Assembly (NCBI GenBank): GCA_002300355.1
Contig: NSGV01000002.1
Location: 1,426,001-1,490,000, forward strand
Reading direction: 5' to 3'
DNA from: Streptomyces sp. TLI_235
Lineage (GTDB): Bacteria > Actinomycetota > Actinomycetes > Streptomycetales > Streptomycetaceae
Length of the DNA stretch: 64,000 bases
This document shows positions 33,705 to 41,572 of the stretch, piece after piece. Within the stretch, counting starts at the first letter, position 1. Each line of letters opens with the position of its first letter. A model generated the notes under the pieces. It saw only the letters and a program-made list of their open reading frames with translations. It was not told where the DNA came from and made no database searches. The translations under genes and the position numbers were made by a program.

Positions 33705-34484
33705 ATGAGTCAGGACAGCTCGCCGCCCCCGTACCTCCGGGTGGCCGAGCGGCTCCGCCAGCGCATCCAGTCCGGCGATCTCGCGCCCGGCGACCTCCTG
33801 CCCTCCCTCTCCGAGATCCGCGACGAGACGGGGTACTCCGGCACGGTCGGTCAGCGCGCCTACGCGGTGCTCGTCGACGAGGGCCTGGTCGTCGCCCGGC
33901 CGGGCCGCGGCCACTACGTCCGCTCGCAGGAGGAGCGGCCGCTGCTGGTGCGCCGCCCGCGGGTCACGCCCGGCTCCGGCTCGCCGGCCGAGGCGCTGCT
34001 CACCGAGCAGGGCGTCCGGGCGAGTTGGGACAGCGAGTCGACCACCGCCCGCGCCGACCGGCGGATCGCCGAGCGCCTCGGTATCGCCGCCGGCGACCCG
34101 GTGATGCACACCACGTACGTCTGGCGCGCGGACGGCGAGCCGGTGCAACTCGCCGAGTCCTGGGAGCCGATGTCCGTCACCGGCGGCACCCTGGTGGTAC
34201 TGCCGGAGGCCGGCCCGTACGCGGGCATCGGCGTCGCCGACCGGATGGCGCTGATCGGCGTCGAGACCGGCGTGCCGGTCGAGCGGGTCACCGCCCGCGG
34301 CGCCTCGCGCGCCGAGGCCGCCCTGCTCGGCACCACCCCGGCCGCGCCGGTGCTCGCGATCGAGCGCACCTACTACGACCGGGCCGGCGGCCGCGCCGTG
34401 GAGACCGCCGACATCGTGCTGCTCGGCAGCCGCTGGGCCGCCGAGTACGGCACCCGCCCCGTGAACGGCGCCGCCGCCGAGTAG
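33705..34484 (+). CDS. GntR-family regulator (HutC/UTRA type)
   Basis: 259 residues. The N-terminal winged helix (YLRVAERLRQRIQSGDLAPG, LPSLSEIRDETGYS) fits the GntR family. The C-terminal UTRA effector domain (RADRRIAERLGIAAGDPVMH, VLAIERTYYDRAGGRAVE) places it in the HutC/KorSA-like group. ATG at 33705 with AGAGG 7 nt upstream; a GTG 15 nt earlier is possible. The ligand is unknown. It probably represses the divergent small genes and itself. Confidence 0.9.
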   Translation: MSQDSSPPPYLRVAERLRQRIQSGDLAPGDLLPSLSEIRDETGYSGTVGQRAYAVLVDEGLVVARPGRGHYVRSQEERPLLVRRPRVTPGSGSPAEALLTEQGVRASWDSESTTARADRRIAERLGIAAGDPVMHTTYVWRADGEPVQLAESWEPMSVTGGTLVVLPEAGPYAGIGVADRMALIGVETGVPVERVTARGASRAEAALLGTTPAAPVLAIERTYYDRAGGRAVETADIVLLGSRWAAEYGTRPVNGAAAE

Positions 34485-34657
34485 TTCGGCCGGCGGGAGG
34501 GACCGGCGCGGCCGACGGGCCGTCAGCCGAGGGCGCCCGCACGGGCCGCCGGGGTTCGTTGAGCGTTCACCCGTGTCCGGATTTCGGTCTGTCGACCGGC
34601 CCCCGCCGTTGGAGGGTTCCGCGGCCGATCCGCGCCTTGCCAGCATGGGGACCCTCC

Positions 34658-34692
34658 GCGACGGCGCATATGCCAAAAGCACATGCCGTCGC
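34658..34692 (+). promoter_or_regulatory. Leader hairpin upstream of melC1
   Basis: GCGACGGC (34658-34665) and its complement (34685-34692) enclose a partly paired GCATATGC/GCACATGC segment. A wider inverted pair GGAGGG/CCCTCC (34612-34617, 34652-34657) precedes it. The structure lies 40-75 nt before the start and may control the tyrosinase operon. Confidence 0.4.
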
Positions 34693-34733
34693 CGAGGCAT
34701 CGTCAGATCCGCTCCACCAGGGGGGAACCACCC

Positions 34734-35129
34734 ATGCCCGAAGCCGGTCACCACGCCGAGCTGACCCGCCGCCGGATGCTCCAGGGCGCCGGCGTCGCCC
34801 TCACCGCCGCCGTCGGCACCGCCGTCCTCGGCCTCGCCGGGCCGACCGGAACCCCGGCCGCCGCGGCCGGGCCCGGCGGCAACGACACCTTCGACGAGGT
34901 CTACCGCGACCGCCGCATCCAGGGCCGCCCCGTCGCATCCGGCCACCACCACCACGGCGGCGCCGACTACACCGTGCTGGTCGACGGCGAGGAACTGCAC
35001 GTGATGCGCAACGCCGACGGCACGTGGATCAGCGTCGTCAACCACTACCAGCCGCACCAGACTCCGCTCGCCCTCGCCCGCGCCGCCGTCGTCGAGCTGC
35101 AGGGCGCCACCCTCGTCCCGATCGCCTGA
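34734..35129 (+). CDS. melC1: Tyrosinase copper chaperone / helper protein MelC1
   Basis: 131 residues. A twin-arginine signal (TRRRMLQGAGVALTAAVG) is followed by a short domain with HHHHGGADYTVLVDGEELHV and INHYQPHQ-like sequence (VVNHYQPHQTPLALARAAV). This is the helper that inserts copper into MelC2 and carries it through the Tat system. GGGGGGAA lies 7 nt before the ATG. Operon with melC2, 50 bp apart. Confidence 0.95.
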   Translation: MPEAGHHAELTRRRMLQGAGVALTAAVGTAVLGLAGPTGTPAAAAGPGGNDTFDEVYRDRRIQGRPVASGHHHHGGADYTVLVDGEELHVMRNADGTWISVVNHYQPHQTPLALARAAVVELQGATLVPIA

Positions 35130-35179
35130 CCGGGCCCGCCCCTCCCCGTAACCACCACCAGCACTTTCAGGAGGACACC

Positions 35180-36007
35180 ATGGCGGTCCGCAAGAACCAG
35201 GCGACCCTCACGGCCAAGGAGAAGCGCGACTTCGTCGACGCCGTGCTCCAGCTCAAGAAGCTCGGCCGCTACGACGCCTACGTCAGCACCCACAACCGCT
35301 TCATCGTCAGCGACACCGACAACGGCGAGCGGACGGGCCACCGCTCGCCCTCGTTCCTGCCCTGGCACCGCAGGTTCCTGCTCCAGTTCGAGCAGGACCT
35401 GCAGTCGGTCAACCCCTCGGTCACCCTGCCCTACTGGGACTGGACCGCCGACCGCACCGCCACGGCGGGCCTGTGGGCCGAGGACCTGCTCGGCGGCAAC
35501 GGCCGCTCCGGCGACAACCGGGTCACCACCGGCCCGTTCGCCGGCACCGGCGGCCAGTGGACGATCACCGTCCGCCCCGACAGCCGCGACTACCTGCGCC
35601 GCTCGCTCGGCACCGGTGTCGCCCAACTGCCCACCCGGGCCGAGGTGGAGTCGGTGCTCGCGGTGCAGACCTACGACGCCGCCCCGTGGAACAGCTCCTC
35701 GGCCGGCTTCCGCAACCAGCTCGAGGGCTGGCGCGGCGTCAACCTGCACAACCGGGTGCACGTCTGGGTCGGCGGCCTGATGGGCACCGGCATGTCGCCC
35801 AACGACCCGGTGTTCTGGCTGCACCACTGCTTCATCGACAAGCTGTGGGCCGAGTGGCAGCGCCGCCACCCGCAGCAGGGCTACCTGCCGACCACCGCCA
35901 CGACCAACGTGATCGCCCTCAACACCACGATGAAGCCGTGGAACGACACCACCCCGGCCGACATGCTCGACCACACCCGCCACTACACCTACGACTCGGC
36001 GTTCTGA
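35180..36007 (+). CDS. melC2: Tyrosinase MelC2
   Basis: 275 residues. It oxidises monophenols and diphenols to quinones, giving melanin. The copper-A ligands lie in VSTHNRF, RTGHRSPSFL and PWHRRFL, and the copper-B ligands in NLHNRVHVW and FWLHHCFIDKLW. It has no signal of its own and is exported as a complex with MelC1. AGGAGGACACC precedes the ATG at 35180. A perfect 15-bp terminator stem follows. Confidence 0.97.
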   Translation: MAVRKNQATLTAKEKRDFVDAVLQLKKLGRYDAYVSTHNRFIVSDTDNGERTGHRSPSFLPWHRRFLLQFEQDLQSVNPSVTLPYWDWTADRTATAGLWAEDLLGGNGRSGDNRVTTGPFAGTGGQWTITVRPDSRDYLRRSLGTGVAQLPTRAEVESVLAVQTYDAAPWNSSSAGFRNQLEGWRGVNLHNRVHVWVGGLMGTGMSPNDPVFWLHHCFIDKLWAEWQRRHPQQGYLPTTATTNVIALNTTMKPWNDTTPADMLDHTRHYTYDSAF

Positions 36008-36047
36008 CCGGGCACCGGCCCCGGCCGGACGAGTGATTGTGCGAAAC

Positions 36048-36083
36048 GCGTCGCCCGCCGGACCGGTGTCCGGCGGGCGACGC
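36048..36083 (+). terminator. Terminator of the tyrosinase operon
   Basis: GCGTCGCCCGCCGGA (36048-36062) and its perfect complement (36069-36083) form a 15-bp stem with a CCGGTG loop, 40 bp after melC2. Confidence 0.9.
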
Positions 36084-36109
36084 GCCGTCCCGCACGGTGT
36101 CATGAATCC

Positions 36110-36271
36110 ATGACCACACACTGGCTGATCACCTTCACCGACGAGCTGATGCGCCTCACCGACGACCTCGACCAGGAACAGGCCGCCGAGTTCGTCCGCA
36201 AGGTGTACGAGGCGGGCCGCGCCGCCGGCCGGCTGGAGAGCGCCGAGGGCCAGGAGCACAGCGGCTGGTGA
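36110..36271 (+). CDS. Predicted 53-residue small protein
   Basis: A short open frame, MTTHWLITFTDELMRLTDDL followed by an acidic/basic helix and ending EGQEHSGW. Third codon positions are almost all G or C, as in real genes here, and the sequence folds plausibly as two amphipathic helices. There is no ribosome site, so it may be leaderless or not translated. The family is not recognised. Confidence 0.5.
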   Translation: MTTHWLITFTDELMRLTDDLDQEQAAEFVRKVYEAGRAAGRLESAEGQEHSGW

Positions 36272-36303
36272 GACCGCTCCCCGGCACCCCCGGGGCAGGC
36301 TCA

Positions 36304-36462
36304 AGACCGACCGGCAATTGGGTGGTGGGTGAAGGAGCGGCGTCAGGGCCGAGTCTGGGCGGTGCCGACGAGAGAGCGCAGCGGAGCTGCGGCGACTGAG
36401 GAGAAGCCGTTCAGGCGAGAGCCATGGTGCCACGACGCCGCCCCCCAATTGCCGGTCGGTCT
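36304..36462. repeat. 19-bp perfect inverted repeats bracketing 121 bp
   Basis: AGACCGACCGGCAATTGGG (36304-36322) and its exact complement (36444-36462) face each other around 121 bp, the second copy ending 34 bp before the TetR start. The inner DNA has no convincing gene. It could be a pair of operators forming a loop, or the ends of a small miniature element. Confidence 0.8.
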
Positions 36463-36496
36463 AAGGTGGGGCCGGACCAGGAAAGAGGAGCAGGAC

Positions 36497-37123
36497 ATGG
36501 CCGAGCCGCGGGTGCGCCGGGCCGCACGGCCCCGCGAGGAGGTCTTCGCGACCGCCCGGGCCGCGATCGCCGAGCACGGCCTCGACAAGCTGACCATGGC
36601 CGGCCTCGGCCGCCAGCTCCAGATGAGCGCCGGCCACCTCCTCTACTACTTCGGCAGCAAGGACCAGCTGCTGCTGGAGACCCTGCGCTGGAGCGAGGAC
36701 CAGCTCGGCGAGCGGCGCCGCGCCGCCCTCGCCCGGCAGGACCTCACCGTCCGGCAACGGCTGGCCGCGTACGCCGAGCTCTACCTGCCCGAGGGGCCCG
36801 GTGACCCGCGCTGGATCCTCTGGGTCGAGGTCTGGGGCCGCTCCCCCGCCAGCGCCGAGATCCGCCAGGGCCAGCTGGAGATCGAGGCCCCCTGGCAGGC
36901 CGACCTCGTCGCCCTGATCGAGGAGGGCGTCGCCACCGGTGCCTTCCGCCACCCGCACGTCGGCGACAGTGCCGGCCATGGCACCCCCCTCCAGGACCGG
37001 GCCCGGCAGATCCGCGCCGTGCTCGACGGCTTCGCCGTCCCGCTGGCCATCGGCCTGCCGGGCGCCGACCGCGCCGACGCCCTGGCCCAGGTCGCCTCCG
37101 TGACGGCCGCGCTGCTGGACTGA
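36497..37123 (+). CDS. TetR-family transcriptional regulator
   Basis: 208 residues. The N-terminal helix-turn-helix (EHGLDKLTMAGLGRQLQMSA, HLLYYFGSKDQLL) is typical of TetR. The C-terminal helical ligand domain includes ILWVEVWGRSPASAEIR and QIRAVLDGFAVPLAIG, resembling BetI-like members. AAGAGGAG lies 6-7 nt upstream of the ATG. No obvious adjacent target; the 19-bp inverted repeats upstream may be its own operators. Confidence 0.92.
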   Translation: MAEPRVRRAARPREEVFATARAAIAEHGLDKLTMAGLGRQLQMSAGHLLYYFGSKDQLLLETLRWSEDQLGERRRAALARQDLTVRQRLAAYAELYLPEGPGDPRWILWVEVWGRSPASAEIRQGQLEIEAPWQADLVALIEEGVATGAFRHPHVGDSAGHGTPLQDRARQIRAVLDGFAVPLAIGLPGADRADALAQVASVTAALLD

Positions 37124-37154
37124 CCGGCCCGGCGCGGGCGGCCGGGACCGCGGC

Positions 37155-39140
37155 TCACTCCGTCCAGAGCGCGGCGGCCGTCCGGTCGTCGGCGTAGCCC
37201 TTCGCCCGGACCTGCACCTGGCGCAGGAAGTCGACGCTGCCCGGCGGATGCGGATGCGCCCAGTGGTTGGAGAGGAACCGGGCCACCGCCGGCTCGTCCG
37301 CGATCGGATCGGCCAGGCCCGCGGTGCACAACAGCAGGATGTCGCCGGTCGTGGCGGGCACCATCCGGAACCGGAACGACCGCGGCGCCGCCGCCGGGGC
37401 CGCCGCTGCCGGCTCCCCGTCGGGGTGGTGCAGCAGCCGGGCGGCGTAGGCGTCGATCCAGTGGCCGGAGCGGAGCAGGTAGAGCCCGCCCGGTCCGGTG
37501 CCGAACGCGGCCCGGTACCCGGCCTCCCGGTCCAGCGAGACCAGCAGGCAGTGCAGCGCCCCGGACTCGCCCTCACCGGACTCACCCTCGCCGGATTGCC
37601 CGGCCACCGGGGATGCCGCACCGGCCGGGCGCAGCCGGGCGGCCGCGCCGACCGTGAGGCGCTGCAGGCCGTAGCGGAGCCGGTCACGGGCGCCGCCGCG
37701 CAGGTCGGCGGCGAGTTCGGCCCGGCTGCGGCCGATCGCGGCGGCCAGCTGCCGGGCGGCCTCCGCGGCGGCGGCCGAACCGGCGGCCGCGTCCTCCCCG
37801 CGGGCCGGTGCGGCGATCACCGCGAGCAGCAGGCCGTCCTCGCCCTCGCCGAACCGGGTCACCAGCAGGGCGTCCCGACGGGGCTCGCCGCGGAACCGCG
37901 CGGAGTCACCCCGGACGGAGGCCGCGCGGAGTATGGCCGCGCCGTACTGCGCGCCGTCGAGGACGGTGTCCGGGACGATCGCGTCCAGCCCCGCCGGGTC
38001 GGCGGCCGGCAGCGCGGTCGGCTCCGGGCTGTAGGTCGGGGGCCGCTCGCCGACGTGCGGTACGGGCGGCTCCAGCGGGGCGCGCCTCGTGGCCGGCCGG
38101 GGCTGGGACGGCACCGCGGCCGGCTCGGGCTCGACCACCACCTCCTGCGGCCCGGCCTCCTCGGGCGCGGCACCGGAGGACGTCGGTTTGCGCAGGACGA
38201 CGGTCGGACCGGGCGCGGGGACGGTCGGACGGCGGGGCACACCGGCCTCGGCGCCGGCGGCGGACGGCTCGGGCGCGGCGGGGGCGGCGTCCGCCGCGGG
38301 GCGGCGCACGGGCCGGAGCGGGAGCGTCGGCTCGGGCTCGGGGGCAGCGGTCGGCGGCTGCCGCACGTCCGCGGTCCGCTGCGCGAGCAGCGGGTCGGAG
38401 CGGCGGACGGTTCCCAGGGCGAGCGTCGGCTCGGGCTCCGGCTCGGGCTCGGGCTCGGTGGTGGGCTCGGGGAGCGGGTCGGAGCGGCGGACCGTGCCGA
38501 GGGTGAGCGTCGGCTCGGGCTCGGGCTCCGGCTCGGCCGACGGTGTGGGGGCGGCGGGCGGCGTGGGGGCGGCGGGCGGAGCCGGGCGCGGTCCGCCGAT
38601 GACACCGGCGGCCATGTCGAACCAGTCGTCGACACTGGGCTCGTCCGCGGCGGCGGCGACGGTGGGCCCCTCGGGGGTGCCGCTCTCGGCCGCCGTGGCG
38701 GCGCGCGGTGGCGGGTCGGCCGGAGGTGCCCAGTGCGGGCGCGGCGGCGTCGACGGTGCGGCGGGCGCGGTGGCCGGCTCGGCGGGGGTGGCGCGCGGCG
38801 GTGGGTCGGCGAGGGGTGCCCAGTGCGGGCGGGACGGCGACGGTACCGGGGCGGGACGGGTCGGCGCGGGCGGAACCGGGTCCGGTGCGGCCGCGGCCTC
38901 CAAGACCTCGCTCTGCCGCGGTCCGGACGGCCCGGGCGGTGCGGCGGGGGCGGGCCCGGTCGACGCGGCGGTGCGCCGGGGGCCGATCATGCCGGCCGCG
39001 GAGTCGAACCAGTCGTCGACGCTGCCCTCGCCCGCGGTGGCCCCGGGGGCGTCCGGCAGGCTGCCCGCCGGGCCCGCGTAGACGGAGTGCCACCAGCCGT
39101 CCTCGGGCCGGTCGTGCGGGGGTGCGCCCTGGTTCGTCAC
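37155..39140 (-). CDS. PP2C-like protein with long Pro/Glu-rich N-terminal region
   Basis: 661 residues. About 420 N-terminal residues are low-complexity Pro/Ala/Glu, with duplicated modules: SVDDWFD(S/M)AAG(M/V)IG twice, RPHWAP(L/P)ADPPPRA twice, and EPEPEPEPTL(T/A)LGTVRRSDPL twice. The C-terminal 230 residues resemble the PP2C_2 protein-phosphatase domain (ASVRGDSARFRGEPRRDALL, FGTGPGGLYLLRSGHW, GDILLLCTAGLADP). It may be a Ser/Thr phosphatase or a phosphopeptide-sensing relative; the metal-binding Asp set is incomplete by eye. GTG start with GAGGAG 7 nt upstream. Monocistronic. Confidence 0.75.
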   Translation of the reverse strand: MTNQGAPPHDRPEDGWWHSVYAGPAGSLPDAPGATAGEGSVDDWFDSAAGMIGPRRTAASTGPAPAAPPGPSGPRQSEVLEAAAAPDPVPPAPTRPAPVPSPSRPHWAPLADPPPRATPAEPATAPAAPSTPPRPHWAPPADPPPRAATAAESGTPEGPTVAAAADEPSVDDWFDMAAGVIGGPRPAPPAAPTPPAAPTPSAEPEPEPEPTLTLGTVRRSDPLPEPTTEPEPEPEPEPTLALGTVRRSDPLLAQRTADVRQPPTAAPEPEPTLPLRPVRRPAADAAPAAPEPSAAGAEAGVPRRPTVPAPGPTVVLRKPTSSGAAPEEAGPQEVVVEPEPAAVPSQPRPATRRAPLEPPVPHVGERPPTYSPEPTALPAADPAGLDAIVPDTVLDGAQYGAAILRAASVRGDSARFRGEPRRDALLVTRFGEGEDGLLLAVIAAPARGEDAAAGSAAAAEAARQLAAAIGRSRAELAADLRGGARDRLRYGLQRLTVGAAARLRPAGAASPVAGQSGEGESGEGESGALHCLLVSLDREAGYRAAFGTGPGGLYLLRSGHWIDAYAARLLHHPDGEPAAAAPAAAPRSFRFRMVPATTGDILLLCTAGLADPIADEPAVARFLSNHWAHPHPPGSVDFLRQVQVRAKGYADDRTAAALWTE

Positions 39141-39459
39141 GTGGCGGCTCCTCGTACCATGTCTGCCGTCTGCCGAGCGGGCCGTGTCGCCGGACTCGGT
39201 TGGTCATTCTCCCGAAGGAGAACGACGGTGTCCGGCTTTCGGGGACACCCGGCCACCCGTCGGGTGCAGCGGCGGTGTGATCCGCTCGGATTCGGCCAAC
39301 CGTGCGGAGGGTGTCCGGACCTGGGCGGGACCGGATGTCCGGACCGTCCGTTTTCGGGGTGGGATCGGGGCGGGAAAGGCCCTGCAAGGGCCGTCCGGCC
39401 TGGGACGGGAGGGCCAAGAGGGGGACCGCTTCACCCCTTCGGCTGATTAATATGTGCGC
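39141..39459. other. 319-bp gap with two dyads between divergent genes
   Basis: TTCTCC-CGAA-GGAGAA (39207-39222, extended by GTC and GAC) and GGTGTCC (39227-39233) facing GGACACC (39243-39249) are adjacent dyads that could be operators. TGTCCGGAC-like words recur near 39310-39350. A TAATAT box at 39448-39453 serves the plus-strand gene. No gene seen. Confidence 0.45.
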
Positions 39460-39951
39460 ATGAGCGTGCCAGCATCCGCGACCGGTGAGCCGGTGCGGTC
39501 CGTCCGCGCGGGCCGCGGTCCGGCCGTGGTGCTGTGGGCGCTGCTCGTCGCCGGTCTGCTGACGCTGCTGCCGTGCGCCGGTACCGCGAAGGCGGTGTCC
39601 GGCCGCGTGCCGTCGGCCCCGCCGGCCACGGCCGCCACCGGTCCGCACACCGCGGCCCCGGCGTCCGCCGTCCACGGTGCGGGGCACGCCGTCGCGCGCT
39701 GGTCGGACGAGGGCGGCCCGCACGTCTGGTGCTCTGCCGACGGCGACCACCCGCTGCCGGGGAAGGGCTGCACCAGCCACCCGTTCCGGGGGCTGGAGGC
39801 GCAGTTGCCGAACGCTCCCCCGCAACCGGTGGCGGTCACCCTGCCGCAGCTGGTTCCGGCGCCGGCGCTGCCCGCCGCCGTCCCGCTCGACACGTTGGCC
39901 GGGCCGCATCCCGCGCCCGACCTCCACGTGCTGCAGGTCCACAGGTCCTGA
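39460..39951 (+). CDS. Small membrane-anchored or secreted protein, unknown function
   Basis: 163 residues. One hydrophobic segment (VVLWALLVAGLLTLLPCAG, about 24-42), then an extracytoplasmic Pro/Ala/His-rich region with HVWCSADGDHPLPGKGCTSH. Two Cys and several His could bind metal. The family is not recognised. The ATG at 39460 has no ribosome site, and a TAATAT box ends 6 nt before it, so it is probably leaderless. It precedes the DUF3105-DUF305 pair, with which it may share a role in metal handling. Confidence 0.65.
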   Translation: MSVPASATGEPVRSVRAGRGPAVVLWALLVAGLLTLLPCAGTAKAVSGRVPSAPPATAATGPHTAAPASAVHGAGHAVARWSDEGGPHVWCSADGDHPLPGKGCTSHPFRGLEAQLPNAPPQPVAVTLPQLVPAPALPAAVPLDTLAGPHPAPDLHVLQVHRS

Positions 39952-40076
39952 GCGGAACCCACCGTCGGCCGTGACCCGTGCCCCCGCGCACCGGGCCGTC
40001 CGACGGCTCCGCCGCCCCCATCCCCCTCTCGCCCTACCGTCGTGCCCGTGCGCACGGCGGAGACAAGGACACACTC

Positions 40077-40778
40077 ATGGGTTCCGCCTCCAGGCAGTCC
40101 AAGCCGGCCAAGCAGACCTCCGGCAACCCGGGCAACCGGCCGAGCCAGTCCGATCGGCAGGCCGACCGCCGGGCCCGCATCGCGGAGCTGCGCGCGACCG
40201 AGCAGAAGCGCGACCGCCGCAACAAGATCATCGCGTTCGGCCTGGGCGGTGCGCTGCTGGTCGGCATGATCGGCGCCGGCACCTGGATCGCCCTCGACGC
40301 CAAGCACGACAAGGACGCCAAGGCGGCCGCCGCCAAGGCACCGATATCCGGCGTGCAGACCTTCGACAACCTGTCGCGCAACCACGTCGAGACCAAGGTC
40401 ACCTACGCGCAGACCCCGCCGGTCGGCGGCGACCACAACCCGCGCTGGGCGAACTGCATGGGCGACGTGTACGAGAAGCCGCTGGCCAACGAGAACGCCG
40501 TGCACTCGATGGAGCACGGCGCGGTCTGGGTGACGTACAACTCGAAGGCGTCCGCCGACGACGTCAAGAAGCTGTCGGAGAAGGTCAAGGCCACCCCGTA
40601 CACCTTCATGAGCCCCTACCCGGACGAGAAGAGCCCGATCACGCTCAGCGCCTGGGGCACCCAGCTGAACGTGGACAGCGCCAGTGACCCGCGGGTGGAG
40701 CAGTTCTTCACCAAGTACGTCCAGGGTCCGCAGACCCAGGAGCCCGGCGCGTCCTGCAGCGCGGGTGTGATGCAGTGA
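40077..40778 (+). CDS. DUF3105 membrane protein
   Basis: 233 residues. A basic cytoplasmic N-terminus, one transmembrane helix (IIAFGLGGALLVGMIGAGTW, about 58-77) and an outer DUF3105 domain with VGGDHNPRWANCMGDVYEKP, SMEHGAVWVTY and a C-terminal Cys. AAGGA lies 8 nt upstream of the ATG. Its stop overlaps the start of the DUF305 gene. Such DUF3105-DUF305 pairs are common in actinomycetes; the function is not established. Confidence 0.85.
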   Translation: MGSASRQSKPAKQTSGNPGNRPSQSDRQADRRARIAELRATEQKRDRRNKIIAFGLGGALLVGMIGAGTWIALDAKHDKDAKAAAAKAPISGVQTFDNLSRNHVETKVTYAQTPPVGGDHNPRWANCMGDVYEKPLANENAVHSMEHGAVWVTYNSKASADDVKKLSEKVKATPYTFMSPYPDEKSPITLSAWGTQLNVDSASDPRVEQFFTKYVQGPQTQEPGASCSAGVMQ

Positions 40779-41479
40779 TGACCGGCGCCGAGGAGACCTC
40801 GGCCACCCGGACCGAGGAGTCCGGAGCGGACGGTGCCGCGCCGCGCCGCTCCCGGAAGCTGCTGTGGTGGCCGGCGGCGATCGCCGCGGTGATCGCGCTC
40901 TGCCTCGGCGTGTCCGCGCTGGTGGCGGGCGGGTCGGACTCCGGTGGCTCGTCGGTGGCGGCCGCGCCCGCCACCGACTCCCCCGAGGCCGGCTTCGCCC
41001 GCGACATGGCGGCCCACCACCAGCAGGCCATCGACATGTCCTTCATCGTCCGCGACCGCACGCAGGACGAGGAGGTGCGCAACCTCGCCTTCGACATCAT
41101 CAACACCCAGGCGAACCAGCGCGGCATGATGATGGGCTGGCTCGACCAGTGGGGGCTCACCCAGAGCTCGCCCGCCAAGCCGATGGCGTGGATGGGGCAC
41201 ACCTACACCGCGCACGACGGCTCGCTGATGCCGGGCATGGCCACCAACACCGACCTCGCCAAGCTCCGGACGCTCAGCGGCCGCGACGCCGAGGTGCTCT
41301 ACCTGCAGCTGATGATCGAGCACCACAAGGGCGGCGTGGCGATGGCCGAGGGCTACGTGGACGTGGCCCGCAACGACGTCGAGAAGCGGCTCGCCCAGAC
41401 CATGGTCAACGGGCAGAAGTCGGAGATCGACCTGATGACGGCGATGCTCGCGAAGCGGGGGGCGCAGCCGCTCTCCTGA
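40778..41479 (+). CDS. DUF305 ferritin-like metal-binding protein
   Basis: 233 residues. One N-terminal transmembrane helix (LLWWPAAIAAVIALCLGVSA), then an extracytoplasmic DUF305 domain. Its two halves carry the His-rich signatures MAAHHQQAIDMS and MIEHHKGGVAMAEG, likely a metal site. Rich in Met (RGMMMGW). The start is either ATG 40778 (TGATG overlap with the DUF3105 stop) or GTG 40775. Role inferred as copper or other metal handling together with its partner. Confidence 0.88.
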   Translation: MTGAEETSATRTEESGADGAAPRRSRKLLWWPAAIAAVIALCLGVSALVAGGSDSGGSSVAAAPATDSPEAGFARDMAAHHQQAIDMSFIVRDRTQDEEVRNLAFDIINTQANQRGMMMGWLDQWGLTQSSPAKPMAWMGHTYTAHDGSLMPGMATNTDLAKLRTLSGRDAEVLYLQLMIEHHKGGVAMAEGYVDVARNDVEKRLAQTMVNGQKSEIDLMTAMLAKRGAQPLS

Positions 41480-41503
41480 GCCGCGGCGCCGCCGGAACCA
41501 CCG

Positions 41504-41543
41504 CGGCGGGCGGGTCGGACGGGAACGTCCGGCCCGCCCGCCG
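41504..41543. terminator. Bidirectional terminator hairpin
   Basis: A 17-bp stem (41504-41520 with 41527-41543) with a single U-G pair and a GGGAAC loop lies between the convergent DUF305 and MFS genes. Confidence 0.85.
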
Positions 41544-41572
41544 TCGTTCGCCCGCCCACCCGGCCGGGGCGT

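Noticed and set aside
34734..36007. Part of a larger pigment or antibiotic cluster
   Set aside because: The tyrosinase operon is closed by a perfect terminator and its neighbours are regulators and unrelated genes.
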